A stretch of DNA of 64,000 nucleotides from Owenia fusiformis (taxonomy: Eukaryota; Annelida; Polychaeta; Sabellida; Oweniidae): positions 35,467,375 to 35,531,374 of the forward strand of contig CAIIXF020000005.1 of the NCBI GenBank assembly GCA_903813345.2. Reading direction: 5' to 3'. Shown piece after piece: positions 1-13,700 of the stretch; position 1 is the stretch's first letter, and the number at the start of each line of letters is the position of its first letter. A model generated the notes under the pieces. It saw nothing but the letters and a program-made list of their open reading frames with translations. It did no database searches and was not told the origin of the DNA. A program made the translations under genes and the position numbers.

Positions 1-1045
1 CCGACTTTTTCATTTTTCATCAATGTTGACTTCCGGGGAGGCGTTGTAGTTATCACGAAATAACGCATTGATCCTTGAACTTTACTTTGTTGACGTGTCA
101 ACCAAGCATGTCTGGTGTGAAAATTAAAAGAATATTAAGCAATGTTCTACATCCGCCAAGCTAAGTGAAGTAGCCAATATTTAAAATTACCAATTTCAAG
201 TGAAGTACGCAACAAACGAAACTGCGTGATCTACACTCCCACTATTGGTCTGAAAGAAATGCTACGTAGAAATATGAGCCGTCTGCTGTATTAGTCGATT
301 AATAGAGTAAGACCTGTTAGTGATGCTTTATAATTTAGACCAAAACATTGAAGAACAAACGAACCTGTAAATCGTGAAAACAACGAACAAATATTCGGTT
401 TCCACATATGTTCGGTAATTTTTCGTATTGAAACTTCCGGAACTTACAAGGAAATCATTCATTTTCATGGTCCATGATTTACCTCTTGGATGTTGTGGCA
501 AATGCTCCATGGTTGACGGAACAAAGGTGATATGGTTTCATTAAGATTCGGGTTCTAACCTTTAGAAGGTAAGTCAGACTCCCAAACATCAGCTAACTCT
601 AATATTTAGCATTTTAGCGACGAACTCAGGTCATGAAAACAATTCTAGTAGTTATTTCTCCAATTTGACAAGAGACTAACTGCCGAGGAAAAAGCGGCTT
701 GTGCAACACAACAACAATTCCAGCAGGCGCGGTTTTGAATTTCATGCTGTGTTTTCATTAACTAATAGAGAGGGGATGAAGTGACTGAATCCCCATGTTC
801 ATTGTTATGTGATAAACTGATGTTGTGAAGAAATGTAAGCTTGGAATTGGAAAAATAAGAAAATAGGCGATGCTGATAGATGATTCAGTAGTGGCAAAAA
901 AACTTTTCAGTATGAGGAAAAATTGAAGAATAGACAAATGAGAAAATAAAAAGATTATCCTAGTAAAGAGTCATAGAGGCTCATGCTGTGAAAACAAAAA
1001 AAAACAAACAAAAAAATTGACACTTATCCAAAGGTCTTTTATTAC
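1..1045 (-). other. Part of DENND6 intron 1
   Basis: This stretch lies downstream of the DENND6 first-exon donor on the minus strand. I searched it for the expected continuation of the DENN domain and found no matching exon, so the next exon is probably off the left edge. The open frames here are short, and I see no clear repeat or RNA gene. Confidence 0.6.
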
Positions 1046-1207
1046 CTCCATCGCCTGTCCCAATTCCAAATCAAATGTTACAACACATGCGCAGTGTAAC
1101 CAGTTAGAGAATCGATCCCATGGAAGCATCGAATTAGACTTGATCCCTTCATCCGACAGCATTTTCTCAAAAGATTTTCTCCTCTTTGAAAAGATCTCAT
1201 TCGCCAT
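1046..1207 (-). CDS. DENND6: DENND6 (FAM116) first coding exon, gene continues off left edge
   Basis: This 54-codon exon starts with ATG at 1207-1205 and ends at a GTAATA donor (1045-1040), phase 0. After a short basic start, the peptide contains [15 protein letters not shown] and [10 protein letters not shown], which match the opening of the DENN domain of vertebrate DENND6A/B as I remember it (human [25 protein letters not shown]). DENND6 proteins are guanine nucleotide exchange factors, reported to act on Rab14 in endosomal recycling and cadherin trafficking. Only the N terminus is visible. The N-terminal region before the DENN motif is shorter than in the human protein. The strong motif match makes the family call secure. 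Whether it corresponds to DENND6A or B cannot be said, because invertebrates usually have one gene. Confidence 0.85.
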
Positions 1208-1314
1208 TTTTAAAGTTTACATCTGCCATCTATCGGTGATTTTCGTTCAGTGCAATATCGTGCAGACTGTTATTCATACCCGGGAACAAAGAGCATAATT
1301 ATTTCTAAAGGATT

Positions 1315-2030
1315 GGTATCGATATGGAGAACTGAATTCAACAATGTTTTTCTATTAAACCAATCATTGAAAACTGTCTGTAAAAACATGGTATTTTATG
1401 TAATGTTGACTGATTGACAACAATTTAATGTGAGAATTATTTTATATAATTATTATAAAATTATATTTTATATAACTGTTTCTGTTAACAATTTTTGTTT
1501 TTTAGTGCAATTGTTTTTGCTCCTTTCAACCAATTCTTGAGAATGAAATAAAATGTTTTTCCGAAACCTGTTGGAACAAAATAGCATATACAACATGTTT
1601 TTAGACCTCTCAATATTATAGTTATACAAAGGAATTTTTGGTTGATTTTAAAAAGGTATTTAAAAAATCAAAACAAAATCCCCCCAAAATAGATAAAAAT
1701 CAGAATAAACCTTTTATTTCATTAACAAGATACTTTTTTGAAATCAACCAAAATTTCCTTTGTACAATTACAATATTGAGAGACCTAAACATGTAGTGTT
1801 TATGTCGTTTTGTTCCAATGAGGCTCGGAAAGATGTTTCATTTCACTCTGGAAACATGATACCAAGAACAAAACAAGTGTTTGATGTGTTTTCTAAAACA
1901 ATATAGATGAAAGTATATATTTATTTTTCAAATTATATTGTTACCATTAAAAAGACGACCATTAAATTGACGATGTTTCTGGTTTAAGAAAAACATGTGT
2001 TCAAACATATGTGTTCTCCATATCGATACC
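1315..2030. mobile_element. 717-bp near-palindromic foldback element, copy 1
   Basis: The element starts with GGTATCGATATGGAGA and ends with its complement TCTCCATATCGATACC. The match continues inward for most of the length: the segment around 1600-1650 (acctctcaatatta, aaggaatttttggttgattt) reappears inverted around 1745-1795. A second copy lies at 15195-15912. It has no coding capacity. It sits just upstream of the DENND6 start and could affect its promoter. Superfamily not assigned; I could not define a target-site duplication. Confidence 0.75.
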
Positions 2031-4702
2031 ACTCCTTTGTTTTTTATTGCTGTTCATATTATTTTGTTCCTTTATATATCTGAGATTTGTCACTGCCCAG
2101 TGCCCAGCCTAGTGTATCAAAACTCTGGGTCAAAGTCATTAGGGGCTGTGCAAACTCATCTAGATGACCATGTACTCAGGAACTTGTAAATCTACTGTTA
2201 ATTTCAAGTTGGTAAGTTTTTCCAGAGATAGAGAGAAATAATCGATGACAAAATAAAAATTTCAATTTTCGTTCTTTGATAGAATATTTAAGAAAACAAG
2301 TTGGGATTTACCAGTCCAAAAATATTCTGAGAGAGAGAGAGTCCACACCCTGAAGTTGAACTAATAATGGGAAAAATAGCAATGGTAAGTTTTATCACTA
2401 CTTTATTCATCATATTCAACATTTAAGTTTTACAAACATATTACATTTTAAACATTCACAGATTAATAAATATCTTTTTACATAATATACAATATTTATA
2501 AAAAATGTTTCAACCATATGAGGGGTCATTCATAAGCAGTATTTACTTCATCATTTAAAAAACTTAACTATCTATAATAATTCTTTAGAATAACCCTTTA
2601 TAAACAGATATGGTTCAATTTTGTAGAAGATTCTCCATATCTTCCAATACAGACAATATCGATAAAAACACATATGAGACCATGTCATACAAGCCAACCT
2701 ACATTTCTATGATGTCCTGGCTTCTATATTATATTCCTTCCATCCATACTGTGAAAAACTACAGAAAATCAGCCAGAATTTTTTTCAACATTTGTTGGCA
2801 GGTATGCATATTATAGTTTAGTAAATATTACATAAAAAAATCAGAAGTTTAACATATTAGTAAGTACATACTAAGTACAATGTATATCTAATTCCATTCA
2901 ATTTCACTTGGCATATTACATACTTAACCAGTGATACAAATATATGATTGCACAAATTCTCATGTTGACATATTGTTATAGCGACCATTTTCTGAGACTG
3001 ACATTCAGAGTCTGCCTTTGGCATTTGTCACAATTGCTACACTTGGTAATTGCAGCCAGATGTGACATTTTGTGATATCAATGCAATGCTTTTTGAGATT
3101 TCCTCTATTCGGTCTCATTAGGACCGATCACATTGTATTGTAACAAAAACTATATAATACACAATGCATTATTTCACATTCAAATATGAGAGAAATAATT
3201 ACTCATCTTACTAATAGTCTGACATAGATTCTATGATTTATTGTGATATATGACCAATTATTTTTTCTGATCATAAAAACCACAGAGCAATTGAGGTCTT
3301 TTGGCATTGGGCAGAATAAAATCTGAGGTCATATATTTAAAAGTAATTATAAGTGCATTTTCATTTTATTCATGTTGAATGTGATCAATTCACTCTTTTG
3401 CACTTCAGTTCAAAACAATATCAAAGGCAATTATTGAAATATTAGACAAGGCATACTATACAAACATAAAACAAACAACATTTCACAATTAACAATTACT
3501 TCACAAATCGAATCACAAAATGACCAAAAAATCCAATAAGGGGCCATCTCATACACATATGTTTCAATCTAAATTTTACAAGTAATAACTTTCATTTCAT
3601 GTTTTATTAAAATATATGGCACATCCAAACAGTCTGTTTCAGGTATTAGTGAAATGCTCTTTGTAGAATTTAGTTCAAGAGTTTTGAGATGACCCCCACT
3701 TACAGTGAACCTGGACAAAAAATTCTGGAATGGTTCCAACATAATGAAAATTAACATTTGTGACATTTTCAATGCTGGCATTTCAAGAAGATGGTATGTG
3801 TCATACTTAGAATGAGAGACAAGGCTTGTGTTATAAAAAACAACATAAATGCCCTGGTAATGTTAAGCTACACTTATTAAAGCACTCTTGTTATGTTTAA
3901 TGCTGAATTAGACCTTTAATTTTCATACATGTAACCTCAAAATTTGGTTTTAATTCATGAACTTTAGAGCCACTCGGGGCTAAAATCAAGTGAAAACTAC
4001 TCCCTTGTGAACCCATGTACATTACAACAATTATGCCACAATGCAATAACATCCTAGTTTATTAGTTGAGATTTCTCCTACTCTTGTATACCCAACCAGG
4101 GCAAACCCAAACATTGTTCTTAAGGATGCATTCACATTAGGCTTATTCAGCATACAGTACATCATTTCACAAGTGTTTCACAATAAATTGTTGATATGAA
4201 AGCTGTTCATTTTTGCCTAATAAAAAAGCAAGTTATCAAAGGACTGAATTAATCAGATAACAATTTCAGGATGAGAATTTCTCTATGATCATTCAGGCTT
4301 TCAATGAGGGACTAGTCATTCTGTCTTTAGCCAAGACACTAGTCATTGTTGAGCTGAGACACTGGTCATTCTGTCTTTTAATAAGGGACTAGTCATTCTG
4401 TCATTAAACAAGATAATGGTCATTCTATGTTGAGCTGAGACACTAGTCATTCTGTCTTTAAATGAGGGACTAGTCATTCTGTGTTTAGCTGAGACACAGG
4501 TCATACCATCTTTAGTCATTCTGTAACACTGGTCATTCTGCCTCAAAATGAGACACAGATTATTTTGTCTCTTAATGAACCACTGGACGTCCTGGCTTGA
4601 GACGAGGCACTAATCATTCAACTTGGGGGAGCGACTAATAGTTCTGTTTTCCGGAGGGTCTGATCATGGGAAATGAGCTTCAATATTTCTGACTGGGATG
4701 GA
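2031..4702 (-). other. Intergenic region and probable TMX3 3' UTR
   Basis: This AT-rich stretch lies between the DENND6 5' end and the TMX3 stop codon. TMX3 is transcribed leftward, so its 3' UTR must fall here. Minus-strand AATAAA-like signals (seen as ttta tt on the plus strand, for example near 2400) are too common to pick a cleavage site. No convincing coding exon was found. The right part holds the minisatellite at 4270-4640. Confidence 0.5.
4270..4640. repeat. Imperfect minisatellite (GAGACACTAGTCATTCTGTCTTT type)
   Basis: Repeated motifs of the form gagacactagtcattctgtc and gagggactagtcattctg recur about every 30-36 bp, with much divergence. About ten units are recognisable, immediately downstream of the TMX3 stop and so probably transcribed in its 3' UTR. 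Confidence 0.7.
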
Positions 4703-7700
4703 TCATTCTTTCTTGAGATGTCCATCATCAGGCACTTCTTGCTCCTCTTCCTCAGCTCCATTTTGTATTGCTACAAGTAGAACAATTTACTCAATTACAT
4801 ATCTCATAAACCCATTGCATGTTAATATACATACAGACATTGATGCACAAATGTAGTGAGTTACACAAGTAAGCTAATGTTCTACAATAAAATCTATCTA
4901 ATCCAGATGCCACTGAGACTGGTGGAAAGTGTTTGAATTGGCAGGTGTTCACAGTTCAAGGTTTTTAAACATAGAAGTCTATGGCAGATTGTAATAGTGT
5001 TCACATTGAGAGGTGTTTGGATAATAGAGTTGCTCAGATAAACATGTTTTACTGAATAATTATAGAATATTACTATTGAGTTATTCTCCTCTGAACTTAC
5101 ACTTAAAATCTGAAATTCAATCAATAAAAATATACAGTAAAACCTCCACCTATTGGAGCCACAAAAAGTGTTCACTGTAGGTAGGTGTTCACTTTAGAGC
5201 TTTTTTTTTATACATGAGTCAATGTAAAAAATGCCTTGAAGTGTTGTTCAATAAACACAGGTGTTCACCATGGAAAGGTGTTCACTAAGACAGGTTTTAC
5301 TGTACACTGCAAATGACTTACATGCTCCACCAGAATACACATCATCATCATCATCATCTTCATCTTTCTCCATCTCATTCTCATCCATGGGTTCCATACA
5401 GCAAAGGGCATAGCATACTACTGATATTATCAATGAAGGCAGGCCAAACACCAATAGACCAAGCCAAATGGATGTCGCCCATACACTCTGTAATACAAGA
5501 GGGCATAGCATACAACTGATATGATCAATGAAGGCAGGCCAAACACCAATAGACCAAGCCAAATAGATGTCGCCCATACACTCTGTAATACAAGAGGGCA
5601 TAGCATACAACTGATATGATCAATGAAGGCAGGCCAAACACCAATAGACCAAGCCAAATGGATGTCGCCCATACACTCTGTAATACAAGAGGGCATAGCA
5701 TACAACTGATATGATCAATGAAGGCAGGCCAAACACCAATAGACCGAGCCAAATAGATGTCGCCCATACATTCTGTAATACAAGAGGGCATAGCATACAA
5801 CTGATATGATCAATGAAGGCAGGCCAAACACCAATAGACCAAGCCAAATAGATGTCGCCCATACATTCTGTAATACAAGAGGGCATATCATACAACTAAT
5901 ATGATCAATGAAGGCAGGCCAAACACCAATAGACCCAACCAAATAGATGTCGCACATTCACTCTGTAATACAAGAGGGCATAGCATACAACTGATATAAT
6001 CAATGAAGGCAGGCCAAACACCAATAGACCAAGCCAAATAGATGTCGCCCATACACTCTGTAATACAAGAGGGCATAGCATACAACTGATATGATCAATG
6101 AAGGCAGGCCAAACACCAATAGACCAAGCCAAATAGATGTTGCCCATACACTCTGTAATACAAGAGGGCATAGCATACAACTGATATGATCAATGAAGGC
6201 AGGCCAAACACCAGGGCATGTAGACCAAGCCAAATAGATGTCGCCCATACACTCTGTAATACAAGAGGGCATAGCATACAACTGATATGATCAATGAAGG
6301 CAGGCCAAACACCAATAGACCAAGCCAAATAGATGTTGCCCATACACTCTGTAATACAAGAGGGCATAGCATACAACTGATATGATCAATGAAGGCAGGC
6401 CAAACACCAATAGACCAAGCCAAATAGATGTCGCCCATACACTCTGTAATACAAGAGGGCATAGCATACAACTGATATGATCAATGAAGGCAGGCCAAAC
6501 AACAATAGACCAAGCCAAATAGATGTCGCCCATACACTCTGTCAGACAAGAGGGTATAGCATACAACTGATATGATCAATGAAGGCAGGCCAAACACCAA
6601 TAGACCAAGCCAAATAGATGTCGCCCATACACTCTGTAATACAAGAGGGCATAGCATACAACTGATATGATCAATGAAGGCAGGCCAAACACCAATAGAC
6701 CAAGCCAAATAGATATTGCCCATATACTCTGTAATACAAGAGGGCATAGCATACAACTGATATGATCAATGAAGGCAGGCCAAACACCAATAGACCAAGC
6801 CAAATAGATGTCGCCCATACACTCTGTAACACAAAAGGGTATAGCTTATAGTGTTTACCATCCTTACTAGGTTTGTTTATTTCATGGTATGAGGAAAATA
6901 GTTCTATTTAAAACCTGTTTGGGGACTTCAATGGTATACTACAGCACCATCTTTGGATAGAATACTCTAATTTGCAGACATATAGTGTACAGAATAACTG
7001 GAAACATGTGATCATAACAGGGAACTTTAAAATATTTGGGATTATTTTCTGCGGATGGATGTGTTTGGTAGTGGTAAATTGGTCAATGTACATAAATACG
7101 ATGATGGTCTGACACCCCAACTATGTAAGAGAGCAGAACTTTTGATTTTCGTGGGATATTTTTGTTGACATTTTTTTTACATGAAGGTGAGATGTTTTGC
7201 TGTATTTCTCTGAAATTCTTGGAAAATTTATGGGCTGCGATTTGAGAAAATCTAATATAAACTTTGTCAATTTAACATGCATCTTAAATGGTACAAAAAG
7301 TAAGGAGAGTTGTACTATAACTGATGTACTCAAACTCCAGCAGACCCTTTTAGTTGTATAGATGTCACTCAAAAATGAGAATAAATTGCTTGAACAAGAT
7401 TTTACTTTGGATTATTGAGTCGTTAACATTTCTCTCAAATGCTTCACTCATATCAATATGAAGAAATTTCTTATTATGGAATAAATTTGGAGGTTTGTGC
7501 AATTTTGTGCCAAAAATCTCAATTCATTGATTTATAGTTAATCTTATCTAGTCAGGTTGATCTTGATTTTAACTGATCAATATTGATCTATTTTCTTTCC
7601 TTAATCTAATTCTTTAAACAAAATAAATAGATTTGAACTCATGGTAAAGAGGTAAACATTACGGAAATGTATTTTACTTACGTATATTGCCATAAACAGC

Positions 7701-10700
7701 TCATAGAATGCACGCTTCAGCCTTTGGAAGAAACTGTTGCCTCCAAACGCCTTTAAAAAACACATAAGAAAATGATGAATTTTATAATCATAATTATAAT
7801 TTTAAATATTTCTAATATAATTTTAAATATTTCTAATACCTCAAGATATTTGATTAACAATACATGTACAGAGTAAAATAGAATGTGCCCTTCAAAAAAC
7901 ATCAATAGGAAAACCATTCATTGAATGCTCATTGACATTTATTTATTATTTATGACATCATAGAGGTAGTGGCTTAAAAATGATGATTTTGGTTCAAATA
8001 TTTGAATGATTGATGATTTATAAATGAACATGGTTAATACATAAGTGTTAAAATGAGCAACAAACATATACTGTATTCTCTCTTATTAGCACCCAGGAAG
8101 TTTAGAAAATTCAAAATACCACTTTCAGACAATTAAATAGCTTTTCTGATGTATTCATTTATACTTGGTTACTTTGTGAAGCGGGTTGGGTGCTCATTAG
8201 GGGGTGGGCACTAAATATGGCAATTGTGGAGTTCCTTTCTTTAATATCAACATGATACATGAAATTCTGTCTACCCAAGTACAGTATGAAATATTCCATA
8301 TACCTGTATTTTGCCATCTCTACATCCCTCTATAAATGTTTTCATATCTTCTATACACATTTTATCCACTCGTCCCTCAGGTGTGTAGTAGTACATAGTC
8401 TCCGTGTCATACACCAACATACCTGTTTAAATGTTTAAGATCATAGAAATAATATGACCATGGCTGCTGAGTAATTCCTATATATTTCTAATCAAATCAT
8501 TTTGGGTTCATTTTTTACATGAACAAATAAAAAGATATCAAACAATCAATTTAAGAAGTGTTTTCTCATGACTTCTTGATGAATTTGGACTACTATCAAT
8601 AAAATCAAAAGGAAACCATAGAAACTAAAATACCTGGCATTGGAATGGTTGTCATGGTTATGCTATTCACTGCTTCATTGTCAGACATCCAGACGAATTG
8701 GAAATCTCTGAAATCGAATGAGTACTATGCATGATGCTTGTGATTTATGGCTAATAGAGAGCTGTCTTACAATTGTGTAAACTCAGAGGTTTCCTTCTAT
8801 GTTCGGATTTTAGCAAATTTAACTGAAAAAGCATATTGACAAAAGTGATAAAGATTTTTCAAATTGACAAAGCTACATTTTTTAAAATTACAAAATATTT
8901 GAAGAATTTAGAGTATGTTAGGGTAACACTCTAACAGCCCTATTCAGACAGTCTGCACTTTGTGTTTTGGGTGGAATCATCAATCAACATGCATATTTCA
9001 ATGCACTCATACATACTGTGAGCACATTTGCTTTCAATTATTTGAATGTTTACCGCATGTAGATGTTCTACATTAAAGAAAAAAGTACATGAAAGCCAAA
9101 AATATTTTTCAACCAACACAGAAAATATGAACTTCCAGACAAAGTAATATTCTGTAAGAACAGGCCCATATCAAGCTTTTGCCAAGGGGGGGGGGTTGTT
9201 TTAAAATAAATCCCCCCTCCCTCCCCACCTGGGTATGGGGCTGAAGAGTATGACCCACAAAAGTTTAAATGGTAATGATAAATTGTGCCTCCAAAGCAAT
9301 CAACTTCAGATACCACCATCAATACAAACAATACAAATGAGAAGCCCTCTATGAAAAGTTCCCAGATGGTACAGATCATTTTTTCATTAGGCCAGGTTTA
9401 GTACCATTAACAAAGTGATGTCTAAATACATGAATAACTATATTACTCACTTGTGGTATTTGCTTCTCTGGTTAACCGCCATCATTCTTACTTGTTCTTT
9501 CACTCTGGAAATTAAATATAGATTTTTTTTTTCAATCTACAAGTAGATCCAATTGTGGGATCCCCATTTCTATCCCTTGGATGGATCTCTCACAAACTTC
9601 AGATACAGAGAGACTCTGATAAATCAGAATGTTTGATCCAACTTTTAATTTTCTTTTCATATAGTGTCTTCATTTTCAATATAAGGCAATTCAAAGTTAA
9701 TTCTACTTTTAACATACTGACAAAGGGCCATATTTTTGGAGGGTGGAATGTGAAAAGACAAACAATTGTCTATTAGGATCTTATATTATTCAATAGTAAA
9801 ATTTCTCAATTTTAAAGTTTCTGTTGTGATTTGAATAGATAACAAGTACATAAATGGACACCTGTTTGTTTGTTTGTTTCATTTATGAGCCTGAATCATT
9901 GAAGGGATGTGATGTTAAACATATATTAAACTTTGAATGGCCTTAATCAAAAATTTCAAAATGTCACTTCTTCTTTAAATTCCACGTTGGCATTTAGACC
10001 ATTAGTTGCTATTTTATTAGTGTCTAGAACATATATATCATATGCGAAATTACGCAGACTTGTTACAATTCTCATAACTTTCCATAGAACATAAAATATA
10101 TACAGTACATGTATATGAAAACAAAAACAAAAATATTTTGTAAAAATAGAATGGATTTTAGTGCATCTATAGTATCATATCACACTATTTATCAAACATT
10201 CTGTGGTCCTTTGAAGAGTCTTTTTTGACAGTGATCAAGTCTAAATTCTCTTCATCATCAGCAATGAACATACGTACTGAGAGAAGGAACTGATTTGTTT
10301 ACATTCTTTAAGAAACTGTTTCATTTATGAGCCTGAATCATTGAAGGGATGTGATGTTAAACATATATTAAACTTTGAATGGCCTTAATCAAAAATTTCA
10401 AAATGTCACTTCTTATGTAGCATTACCATCATGAAAAATAAGTTGATCTCAAACAGCTTCATCTACTATTATTACTATTTGCCTCTAGGCATCAAGGTGG
10501 ATCCTGTAGGTTTGTGTTTTGCATCTGCAGGACTGGTTAATGTTATTTATAGGTTGTTATTGCACGCCTACACATGCATTTTTGGATGCCTACATAAATT
10601 TTCATGGGTACATGTTGATTGCATCTGCCAATCTGTGATTTTATTGAGAAAAATTAAAACGTGTATTATTCATTTATTCCATTTATCTATATGTTTACTG

Positions 10701-13700
10701 AAGTATGTTATAAGTACAAAGCAAATTCTGCAGTTATTTAGCTAAAGGTTGTATGAAAAGATATGAAAAGGTACAGAGCAGATTTTGCAATTTTTTATAG
10801 TTAAAGGTTGTATGTGAAGAAGTGAAAATGTTAAAAAATTATATTCTGGTAAAGTGAAAAGCCGGTTGTTGGTGAATATTTATGTTTTATATTGCATAGA
10901 TATCATGACACTGCTGCTATACTGTCCTCTCTAACTGCCAATGATTGTTTTTGATGATGCATATATATTGGTGTAGGGTTGTAAACAAAATATTACATAG
11001 CAAATACAAGTGTATTCAAGTTGTTACATTTTTACGTATGATCTGTAAAATGAAGCCCTCTGATTGGTCAGATCTTTTGCTGTACCAATCTGTATTGCTA
11101 CTGAGATTGTCCCCATTGATCATCTCCATCGCAAAACAGAAACTATTGGTATGGAGGGGACTCTCGATATTCTGTATTGGCACTCGACTTTGTCCCGTTC
11201 TAATACAGAATTTCTTGAGCAGAATATATCCTGTATTGCACTTCAAATCATTCAATAACTTATAATATTTCAAATTGTTTAATTCAAGGGCGACCGCAAT
11301 ACAAGAAACATCACAAAATGAAAGCCACTTCTTATGAAATTGTGAATATTTTCTATGAAATTATTGTTGTATCTTGAATTAATTTAAAGTTCAGAAAAGT
11401 TAAGTGTTTAAGAGTTAGATTTCTGTCAATGTCAGTATATATGGAACAGTTTCTTAAAGAATGTAAACAAATCAGTTCCTTCTGTCAGTATGTTCGTTGC
11501 TGATGATGAAGAGAATTTAGACTTGATGACTGTCAAAAAAGACTCTTTAAAGGACCACGGAATGTTTGATAAATAGTGTGATATAATGCTATGGATGCAC
11601 TAAAATCCATATTCTATTTTTATAAAATATTTTTGTTTTTGTTTTCATATACGTGTACTCTACATATTTTATGTTCTATGGAAAGTTATGAGAATTGTAA
11701 CAAGTCTGGGTAATTGCCCATATGATATATATGTTCTAGACACTAATAAAACAGCAACTAATGGTCTAAATGCCAACGTGGAATTCAAAGAGCAGACAAA
11801 AAACATTTAATGCCATTTGAAACTCAAAACATTCAAACATTACTCTTCATTCAGCTAATTTGAAATGAGGAATAAAATTAGCAACCATGATGTATAGGAC
11901 CATTTACACACCAACACACAAAATGTATCTCTTGAACCAAACACAGCATACCATGCTACTCACCAGCTAAATGCAGAGGTGCTGCAACATGGATAAGAAA
12001 GATTACTTTAGACAGAATGAACTTTACTCAATGACTGGAGATACATGATAACATCTGAATGTTCAAGATTTATACATTTTGTTGTACGTAATTGAAAATA
12101 TTAGAAAACTGTTAACGCCCACATATATCACCACATGAAGGCCGAAGGGAGGCGCATGTCAAATTTCAAAAACAGATCCAAGACATATGAAACTCTTAAC
12201 ACATGTTAAGGGCCTCATAGGAATCTACAGAAAATCGAAATGTATTCAGGGCAAAACTTGCACCACTTTTGTTCATGTTTATCAAGCCAGCAGTACATAT
12301 TAATAATAACACCCAGACCTTCATCCTCATAGATATATCATCATTAGTTACAGAAAACTTGAGTAAATTCCTTGGAAATATCATGGAAGCTACCTGTGAA
12401 AGGCTAATGGACATTTGTTCAGTGATATACTTCAGAAATTGAACTCAACATCACATTCCTTTAAGCATGGAACAGTGAATGCATGATCAGCTGTTTTCAA
12501 ATAATCTACCAGTTCCAACTCACGGATGTATTGGATATATTTATAAAAAAAAGATTTTAGAGAATCGAGGACTTCTTGACCTAGTAGCTGGTACTACTTA
12601 GAAATTTTAGACAGTCTCTAGGAAATATCACCTATCAACACTCAGAAACAGAAGCAACAGGCATTCTCAGACGAACTAGTAACAATCAAAAATAACATTA
12701 AAAAAATTAAATATATACAAGAAGTAATGGCACTAGATGTAAAGAAATCATAAACGAGATAAAACAAATATCTAGGGGAGGACAGATAATATAGAGAGAA
12801 ACGACCTGTTGAATTGATTCAAAACCACTTTAGGATCAATCTTATCAGCAAAATGAAAGTGCCAAACTATTGGATATTTTGTTTATGGGGGACACTTGTG
12901 ATATACAATGCCACCGCTAGAATGGGTGACCAACAAATGAAGCCAACCATCCATAATGAGGAACAACCATCACAAGCTGAAACACTACCAGTAAAGCAAG
13001 GAAAACCTCAAATGAGAGCTGGTCAGAAGTTAAAACATATGAGAACAACAGAAGCACCAACCCTGAAGCCAACGAGACCCCCTCAGACACCAAAACAGAA
13101 AAACAAACCTGCAAACGCAAGAGGGAAATCAAAACAGGCGTCAATGAAATCAAAATTCCAAACTCCAGAAAGAACACATGATACGAATCCTGCTCATAAT
13201 TACAATCAAGAAAATATTGTCAGATCGAATCAAGAAAAGTCTGGTCCCACAAAATGTGAATATGCTATCGTTGTTAATGAAATTGACAGTAGGAAATGTC
13301 CAACCCTTTTACAAGGAGCTGTTGATGCTCAACAAGACCCAACACCCAACAAGGTACCTACGCATCAACCTAATGTTGATGCACTAAAAGATAAAGTCCA
13401 GGAGGTGGAGAAAACAGTGTTATTAGAAACACTAAAAACTGACGATCTCTCAAAATCTATTTCAACATTCGATACCTTGCTCAAGCAAACTCAAAATGCA
13501 ATAGAGAATAATGAAGCCAATATAACCCATGTACAAAAACAGATGGCCAAAATTGAGAAACTATTGCGGATACAGAAACTCTATTATAAAAACATTGACA
13601 GCAAAATTGGCGGCCTTATGCTGGATTTTCAAGAGGTATAATCTTTAGTCTTTATTCTTAGATACTGTGTACAGTCAAGTCCACAGATGCAGCAATTCAT

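Noticed and set aside
5248-6818. Series of ~91-aa open frames on the minus strand, as if a repeated protein family
   Set aside because: They are the 95-bp array read in rotating frames. The only supported coding use is the first part of TMX3 exon 14.
5403-6845. CRISPR-like array
   Set aside because: Units are contiguous near-identical copies without unique spacers, and the genome is eukaryotic.
10431-11273. Several ~100-aa open frames on both strands
   Set aside because: They lie inside an inverted-repeat element, overlap each other and show no family resemblance.
12814-12852. Upstream 13 codons of the FReD open frame
   Set aside because: They begin with TTG, not ATG. The ATG at 12853 gives a proper signal peptide.
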